A stretch of DNA of 64,000 nucleotides, from assembly GCF_002343915.1 (NCBI RefSeq), contig NZ_NETK01000001.1, positions 992,001 through 1,056,000 on the forward strand, read 5' to 3'. This document shows positions 59,131 through 64,000 of this stretch, one piece after another. The stretch is from Nannocystis exedens. GTDB taxonomy: Bacteria > Myxococcota_A > Polyangia > Nannocystales > Nannocystaceae. Below the pieces are notes generated by a model. The model was not told where the DNA came from, searched no databases, and was given only the letters and a program-made list of their open reading frames with translations. The position numbers were made by a program, and so were the translations under genes. Positions within the stretch are counted from its first letter, which is position 1, and every line of letters starts with the position of its first letter.

Positions 59131-60344
59131 CACGACTCCGGCCGCAATTCGACCTTGAGCCAGCCCGGCCGGCGCAGGTCGAACGCCTTGTACGCGGCGA
59201 TGACGTCGGTCAGCGGCTCGACGCGGGTGATGAATTGCAGCGGGTCGACGGTGCCGCTCTTCACCAGGTCGAGCAGCTTGGGGATGTACTTGCGGTGGTG
59301 GCAATTGCCCATCTTCACCGTCAGGTTCTTGTTCATCGCCTGGCCGATCGGGAAGAACCGGGCCGTCTGCGGGTACACGCCGACGATCGACAGCGTGCCC
59401 GCCTTCGCCAGCGCCTCGACCGCCCACTCGAGCGCCTGCGACGGCGCGTCGCCGGGGTGCCAGTGCTCGCCGTCGGGGTTCGGGCGCGGGGCGACCTCCT
59501 CGAGCTCGCGCGCGTGTTGGTCGTACTTGCGCTCGGCCTCGGCGCGGGCGGCCCCGCGGTGGGCGTGGCAGGCGTCGACCCCGACGGCATCGATCGCGCG
59601 GTCGGGCCCGATCCCGCCGGTCAGCGCGCGCAGCGTCTGGACCGGGTGGTCGACGTCGAAGTTGATGATCTCGGCGCCCTGCGCCTGGGCGATGGCCAGG
59701 CGCGACGGCTCGTTGTCGACCGCGAAGATCCGCACCGCGCCCATCAGCCGGGCGCTGAGGATCGAGAACTGACCGACCGGCCCGCAGCCGAACACCACCA
59801 CCGTGTCGCCGTCCTTGATCTCGGCGTATTCGGCCCCCATGTAGCCGGTCGGGAAGATGTCCGACAGCAGCAGCGCCTGGTCGTCGCTGACCTCGTCGGG
59901 CAGCTTGACCAGGTTGACCGCGGCGTACGGGATGCGGGCCTTCTCGGCCTGCAGCCCGTGGAACGGCCCCGACTCGGCCGGCCCGCCGTAGAACGCGGTG
60001 CCCGCCTGCGGCCCCTTCGGATTGACGCGATCGCACTGGGCGAAGTAGCCGGCGCGGCAGTACGAGCAATAGCCGCAGGCGATCGTCGACGGGATCACCA
60101 CCCGGTCGCCGACGCGGAAGTTGCGGACCTCCTTGCCGAGCGCCTCGATCACCCCGACGCCCTCGTGGCCGAGGATCGTGCCCGCCTGCATGCCCGGCAT
60201 GCTGCCGCGGATCATGTGCAGGTCGGTGCCGCAGATCGCGCTGGCGGTCAGCCGGACGATCGCGTCGGAGGGCTCGCGCAGCTTCGGTTCGGCGACATCC
60301 TCGAGGCGGATGTCCCCCACATCACGAAAGACGACGGCTCGCAT
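59130..60344 (-). CDS. Zinc-dependent alcohol dehydrogenase, formaldehyde-dehydrogenase-like
   Basis: A 404-residue medium-chain dehydrogenase. Catalytic zinc ligands are visible in ICGTDLHM and GHEGVG (Cys, His-Glu), the structural zinc set in CGYCSYCRAGYFAQC, and the NAD site in VVVFGCGPVGQFS. The long insertion between DAVGVDACHAH and ALEWAVEALAKAG is as in glutathione-independent formaldehyde dehydrogenases. It ends AYKAFDLRRPGWLKVELRP. The true substrate is not certain. It shares an operon with the 58621 gene. Confidence 0.88.
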   Translation of the reverse strand: MRAVVFRDVGDIRLEDVAEPKLREPSDAIVRLTASAICGTDLHMIRGSMPGMQAGTILGHEGVGVIEALGKEVRNFRVGDRVVIPSTIACGYCSYCRAGYFAQCDRVNPKGPQAGTAFYGGPAESGPFHGLQAEKARIPYAAVNLVKLPDEVSDDQALLLSDIFPTGYMGAEYAEIKDGDTVVVFGCGPVGQFSILSARLMGAVRIFAVDNEPSRLAIAQAQGAEIINFDVDHPVQTLRALTGGIGPDRAIDAVGVDACHAHRGAARAEAERKYDQHARELEEVAPRPNPDGEHWHPGDAPSQALEWAVEALAKAGTLSIVGVYPQTARFFPIGQAMNKNLTVKMGNCHHRKYIPKLLDLVKSGTVDPLQFITRVEPLTDVIAAYKAFDLRRPGWLKVELRPES

Positions 60345-60524
60345 GGCGGCGCTTATGCGACGTTTCGCGCCGGCGGCAACCCGCCTCCGGCCGGCCTGCA
60401 GCCGCCCCGCGTCCGGGTCCGTTGAGCCTGCTGCGACCGCCTCGAGGCGCCGATCGCAGCCCGCTTGCGACCCCTGGGAACCGCGCTAGCTTCGGCCCAC
60501 CCCGCCGGGGACTGGAGGTCGCGC

Positions 60525-61568
60525 ATGCGCATCGCGCAAGTGGCACCGCTCTTCGAGAGCGTCCCCCCGCACAAGTACGGCGGCACCGAGCGGGTCGTCT
60601 CGTATTTGACCGAGGAGCTCGTGCGCGCCGGCGCCGACGTCACGCTGTTCGCCTCCGGCGACTCGGTCACGCGCGCCGAGCTCGACCCGATCTGCGCCCG
60701 CTCGCTGCGCCTCGACCCCGAAGTCCGCGACCTGCTGGCGCCGACCATTTGCCAGCTCGAGCGCGTCGCGCGGCGCGCCCGCGAGTTCGACGTCGTCCAC
60801 TTTCACATCGACTACCTGCATTTCCCGCTCAGCCGCCGGCTCGGCCTGAAACAGCTGACCACGCTGCACGGCCGCCTCGACCTCCGCGAATTGCAGGACC
60901 TCTACGACGAGTTCCGCGACATGCCGGTCGTCTCGATCTCGCTGGCCCAGCGCCGCCCGCTCGCCCAGGCGCAGTTCATCGGCAACGTCTACCACGGCCT
61001 CCCGCTCGACCTCTACCGCTTCGACCCCGAGCCCGACGACTACCTGGCGTTCATCGGCCGGATCTCGCCGGAGAAGCGGGTCGACCGGGCGGTGGCGATC
61101 GCTCGCCGGCTCGGCATGCGCCTGCGGATCGCCGCCAAGCTCGACCGCGTCGAGCGGGATTACTACGAGCGCGAGATCGCCGGGCTGTTCGCCGATCCGC
61201 GGGTCGAGTACGTCGGCGAGATCGGCGAGGCCGACAAGGGCGCCTTCCTCGGCAAGGCCCGCTGCCTGCTGTTCCCCGGCGACTGGCCCGAGCCGTTCGG
61301 CCTGGCGATGATCGAGGCGATGGCGTGCGGCACGCCGGTCGTCGCGTTTCGCTGCGGCTCGGTCCCCGAGGTCCTCGACGACGGCGTCACCGGCTATTGC
61401 GTCGACTCGCTCGACGCCGCCGTGGCGGCGACGGCGCGGGCGATGGCGCTCGACCGTCGACGCTGCCGCGAGCGCTTCGAACGGCGCTTCAGCGCCGAGC
61501 GCATGGCCCGCGATTACATGCGCCTTTATGGTGCGCTCGTGGAGGATCGCGGCGGGGTGGCCGCGTGA
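60525..61568 (+). CDS. Glycosyltransferase, GT4 type
   Basis: A 347-residue GT-B glycosyltransferase. PPHKYGGTERVVSYLTEELV is the N-terminal acceptor side and VYHGLPLDLYRF, FIGRISPEKRVDRAVAIA and EPFGLAMIEAMACGTPVVAF form the GT4 donor site with the E-x7-E-like pair. It likely transfers sugar from a nucleotide donor in polysaccharide or trehalose/glycogen-related metabolism. The ATG at 60525 has GGAGG 7-9 nt upstream. It is followed after 3 nt by the debranching-type gene, so the two work together. Confidence 0.88.
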   Translation: MRIAQVAPLFESVPPHKYGGTERVVSYLTEELVRAGADVTLFASGDSVTRAELDPICARSLRLDPEVRDLLAPTICQLERVARRAREFDVVHFHIDYLHFPLSRRLGLKQLTTLHGRLDLRELQDLYDEFRDMPVVSISLAQRRPLAQAQFIGNVYHGLPLDLYRFDPEPDDYLAFIGRISPEKRVDRAVAIARRLGMRLRIAAKLDRVERDYYEREIAGLFADPRVEYVGEIGEADKGAFLGKARCLLFPGDWPEPFGLAMIEAMACGTPVVAFRCGSVPEVLDDGVTGYCVDSLDAAVAATARAMALDRRRCRERFERRFSAERMARDYMRLYGALVEDRGGVAA

Positions 61569-61571
61569 GCG

Positions 61572-63746
61572 ATGACCAGGCACGCGGAAGACGAAGAGGA
61601 CCGGTTTCAGATCCTCGCCACCGCCTCGCTCACCCTGAGCGGGGCCCGCGTGCTCAAGCAGGGGGACACCTTCGCCGTGTTCGACCGCTTCGGCGACATC
61701 CGCCCGTGGGGCGTGCTGGGCGCTCAGGGCCTCTACCACGACGGCGCCCGCTTCCTCTCGGCCCTGCGCCTGCGCCTCGACGGCCAGCTGCTGCCGCTGC
61801 TGAGCTCGACCGTCGGCGACGACAACGTGGTGTTCGTCGTCGACATGATGAACCCCGACCTCCCGCCGGGCGGCGAGCTCGTCGTTCACCACGGCACCCT
61901 GCACGTGTCGCGCGAGAAGTTCCTGTGGCAGGCCGCCTGCCACGAGCGGATCCAGATCACCAACTACGGCCCGGACCCGGTCGACATCGACCTCGAGATC
62001 GCCTTCGCCGCCGACTTCGCCGACGTGTTCGAGGTCCGCGGCACCCGCCGCGACCGCCGCGGGGCGATGCACTCGCCTGAACTCACAAACAGCTCCGTCG
62101 TGCTCGCCTACACCGGCCTCGACGAGGTCGTGCGGCGCACCCGGCTGAGCTTCGACCCGCCGCCCGAGGTCCGCGCCCCCGACCGCGTGCTCTACCGCCT
62201 CCACCTCGCCGCCAAGGGGACCCGCGAGATCCACGTCACCGTCGCCTGCGAGCTCGGCGACGGGGCTCCGGCGGCGGGCACGACCTTCACCGGCGCCCTC
62301 GCGCAGGCGGCCGACGTCTTGCGCGAGTTCGCGGCCCACGACTGCACCATCCACAGCTCGAGCGAGCAGTTCGACGACTGGATCTGCCGCTCGCTCGCCG
62401 ACCTGCGGATGATGATCACCCGCACCCCCGCGGGCCTGTACCCGTACGCCGGCGTGCCGTGGTTCTCGGCCCCGTTCGGGCGCGACGCGATCGTCACCGC
62501 CCTCGCCGCCATGTGGGTCAGCCCCGACCTCGCGCGCGGCGTCCTGCGCTTCCTCGCCGCCAGCCAGGCCGACCGCATGGATCCGGCCGCCGACGCGGAG
62601 CCCGGCAAGATCGTCCACGAGATCCGGGGCGGCGAGATGGCCGCGCTCGGCGAGATCCCGTTCCGCAAGTACTACGGCAGCGTCGACGCCACCCCGCTGT
62701 TCGTCGTCCTCGCCGCCGCCTACCACGAGCACACCGGCGACGGCGCCACGATCGCGGAGCTGTGGCCGCAGATCGAGCGCGCCCTGATGTGGATCGAGCG
62801 CTACGGCGACCTCGACGGCGACGGCTTCGTCGAGTACGGCCGGCGCTCCGAGCACGGCCTCGTCCATCAGGGCTGGAAGGACTCGCACGACGCCGTGTTC
62901 CACGCCGACGGCAGCCCGGCCGAGGGCCCGATCGCGCTGTGCGAGGTCCAGGGTTACGTCTACGCCGCCTGCCAGGGCGGGGCGCGCCTGGCCGAGCTGC
63001 TCGGCGACGAGGGCCGCGCCCGGATCTTGCGGGCCCACGCCGAACGCCTGCGCGCCCGCTTCGACGAGGCGTTCTGGTGCGAGGAGCTCGAGGGCTACGC
63101 GCTCGCGCTCGACGGCGGCAAGCGGCCGTGTCGCGTGCGCACCTCGAACGCCGGCCAGTGTCTGTTCAGCGGCATCGTCCTGCCCGAGCGCGCGCGCCTC
63201 CTCGCCGACCGCCTGCTCGCCGACGACATGTTCTCCGGCTGGGGCATCCGCACCGTCAGCACGCGCGAGCGGCGGTACAACCCGATGTCGTATCACAACG
63301 GCTCGATCTGGCCCCACGACAACGCGCTTATCGCCCTCGGCCTGTCGCGCTACAACCTCAAGGACCACGTCCTCCGCGTCATGCAGGCCATGTTCGAGGC
63401 GACCCAGTTCGCCGAGCTCCGCCGCCTGCCCGAGCTGTTCTGCGGCTTCCCTCGCCGCCACGGCGCCGGCCCGACGATGTACCCCGTCGCCTGCTCGCCG
63501 CAGGCCTGGGCCGCCACCACCCCCCTGTTGCTGCTGCAAGCCGCCCTCGGCATGAGCGTCGACGGCACCGAGGGCCGCGTCCGCTTCCTCCGCTCCGCCC
63601 TGCCCCCCGCGCTCGAGCGGATCTCGATCCGCAACCTCCGCGTCGGCGCCGGCAGCATCGACATCGCCCTCCACCGCCACCCCGAGGACGTCGGCATCCA
63701 CATCACCGGCCGCCGCGGCCCGGTCGAGATCGTCGCCGTCAAGTGA
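61572..63746 (+). CDS. Glycogen-debranching-type amylo-alpha-1,6-glucosidase
   Basis: A 724-residue soluble enzyme. The N-terminal ~250 residues are a GDE_N-type beta domain (FDRFGDIRPWGVLGAQGLYH, REKFLWQAACHERIQITN). The C-terminal (alpha/alpha)6 barrel carries PWFSAPFGRDAIVTAL, YGDLDGDGFVEYGR, HQGWKDSHDAV and YHNGSIWPHDNALIALG, the GRDA, GWKDS and WPHDN motifs of this GH group with the acids for catalysis. It hydrolyses alpha-glucosidic branches or related linkages. It directly follows the glycosyltransferase gene (3 nt), suggesting one operon for alpha-glucan or trehalose-type sugar handling. Confidence 0.88.
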   Translation: MTRHAEDEEDRFQILATASLTLSGARVLKQGDTFAVFDRFGDIRPWGVLGAQGLYHDGARFLSALRLRLDGQLLPLLSSTVGDDNVVFVVDMMNPDLPPGGELVVHHGTLHVSREKFLWQAACHERIQITNYGPDPVDIDLEIAFAADFADVFEVRGTRRDRRGAMHSPELTNSSVVLAYTGLDEVVRRTRLSFDPPPEVRAPDRVLYRLHLAAKGTREIHVTVACELGDGAPAAGTTFTGALAQAADVLREFAAHDCTIHSSSEQFDDWICRSLADLRMMITRTPAGLYPYAGVPWFSAPFGRDAIVTALAAMWVSPDLARGVLRFLAASQADRMDPAADAEPGKIVHEIRGGEMAALGEIPFRKYYGSVDATPLFVVLAAAYHEHTGDGATIAELWPQIERALMWIERYGDLDGDGFVEYGRRSEHGLVHQGWKDSHDAVFHADGSPAEGPIALCEVQGYVYAACQGGARLAELLGDEGRARILRAHAERLRARFDEAFWCEELEGYALALDGGKRPCRVRTSNAGQCLFSGIVLPERARLLADRLLADDMFSGWGIRTVSTRERRYNPMSYHNGSIWPHDNALIALGLSRYNLKDHVLRVMQAMFEATQFAELRRLPELFCGFPRRHGAGPTMYPVACSPQAWAATTPLLLLQAALGMSVDGTEGRVRFLRSALPPALERISIRNLRVGAGSIDIALHRHPEDVGIHITGRRGPVEIVAVK

Positions 63747-63845
63747 GCGACGCCCGAGCCGAGCGCCGCGGCTGCGTCTCGTCGGTTCGTCCTCCGGCGC
63801 TCTCCGCTTCTCCTCCGGGCCCGGTTCGTGCTGTCGTCGCCCGGC

Positions 63846-64000
63846 ATGGGGCGTCGTCTCAAGTCCCCCCCGAGCAAGCTCGCGAAGTTGAAGCCGGCGA
63901 TCGCCGCCGTCCTGCCGGGCGGTCTGCCCCGCGCCGTCGCCCGCTTTTACGCCAAGAGCGACGGCCTGAAGCTGTCCTTGGCGGGCGAGGAGGCCGTCCT
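63846..64000 (+). CDS. Possible SMI1/KNR4 (SUKH)-like protein, N-terminus only
   Basis: An ATG at 63846 opens a frame that runs off the window end. The 51 visible codons read MGRRLKSPPSKLAKLKPAIA and on to LPRAVARFYAKSDGLKLSLAGEEAV. A segment like LPxxxxxFYxxxDGLxL is typical of SMI1/KNR4 domains, which often serve as immunity or partner proteins. Only the start is visible, so the call is tentative. Confidence 0.4.
   Translation, partial: MGRRLKSPPSKLAKLKPAIAAVLPGGLPRAVARFYAKSDGLKLSLAGEEAV

Noticed and set aside
60486..63701. A 1071-codon open frame on the minus strand
   Set aside because: It is antisense to the glycosyltransferase and debranching-enzyme genes. Its Gly/Ala/Val/Glu/Arg-rich content is the usual shadow of GC-rich coding DNA, while the plus-strand proteins have clear family motifs.

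Overview
The window looks like chromosomal DNA from a predatory-type myxobacterium (Myxococcota), most likely of the Nannocystaceae/Polyangiales side. By eye it is very GC-rich, with near-saturated GC at third codon positions, and long false ORFs run antisense to nearly every gene. It encodes Ser/Thr kinases fused to TPR or ATPase modules and many lipoproteins with Thr/Ser-rich linkers. It also has DUF4215 Cys-rich repeats, an ADYC-type protein, a DUF2330 protein and a CYP51 sterol demethylase. Bacterial sterol synthesis is known from Nannocystis-like myxobacteria, which fits. No tRNA, rRNA, insertion sequence, prophage or CRISPR array was seen.

Layout. 0-7 kb: start of a LysR regulator, three zinc-ribbon proteins, an OmpR-type two-component pair, pyrE, a lipoprotein and a Spy/CpxP-like protein. 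7.5-15.3 kb: a cluster of palindromes, a membrane pseudokinase, a group 2 sigma factor, and a YaaW-like protein divergent from an active TPR kinase. 15.5-24 kb: a lipoprotein with two truncated-haemoglobin-like domains and a P-domain, an arrestin-like/HEAT protein, small membrane proteins, and an ADYC protein with an NGMRM repeat. 24-27.1 kb: a sterol-type operon (CYP51, a TMEM97/EXPERA protein, a Rieske oxygenase). 27.6-35.3 kb: a crotonase, an S24/S26-like peptidase, a protein built on the RNA polymerase beta-prime N-terminus, a TolB-like propeller lipoprotein, AguB and DUF2330. 35.5-48.5 kb: a kinase/dead-cyclase/ATPase/TPR giant, an alpha carbonic anhydrase, a phosphoesterase set, a Na/Pi cotransporter and an SDR. 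48.6-56.7 kb: a DUF4215/P-domain lipoprotein preceded by three tandem 70-bp repeats, then a lipid-modification operon (two desaturases, crotonase, cyclopropane synthase) and an HTTM pair. 56.8-64 kb: two tandem paralogous lipoproteins, a zinc alcohol dehydrogenase, a glycosyltransferase/debranching-enzyme pair, and the start of a possible SMI1/KNR4 protein.

The most unusual items are these. First, a protein at 28,990-31,007 carries the beta-prime clamp/zinc module (CxC-x12-CxxC) but no catalytic core, and its 5' end shows an apparent 1-base frameshift. Second, there is the haemoglobin/P-domain lipoprotein. Third, there is the CYP51-TMEM97-Rieske operon. Fourth, a dispersed palindrome family with core GGACATGTCC/GGACAGGTCC sits mainly between genes, often at convergent ends, but also in frame inside several genes. 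Its layout resembles DNA-uptake-sequence or HIP1 repeats.

All assignments come from reading protein motifs and the DNA directly; no database search was run.
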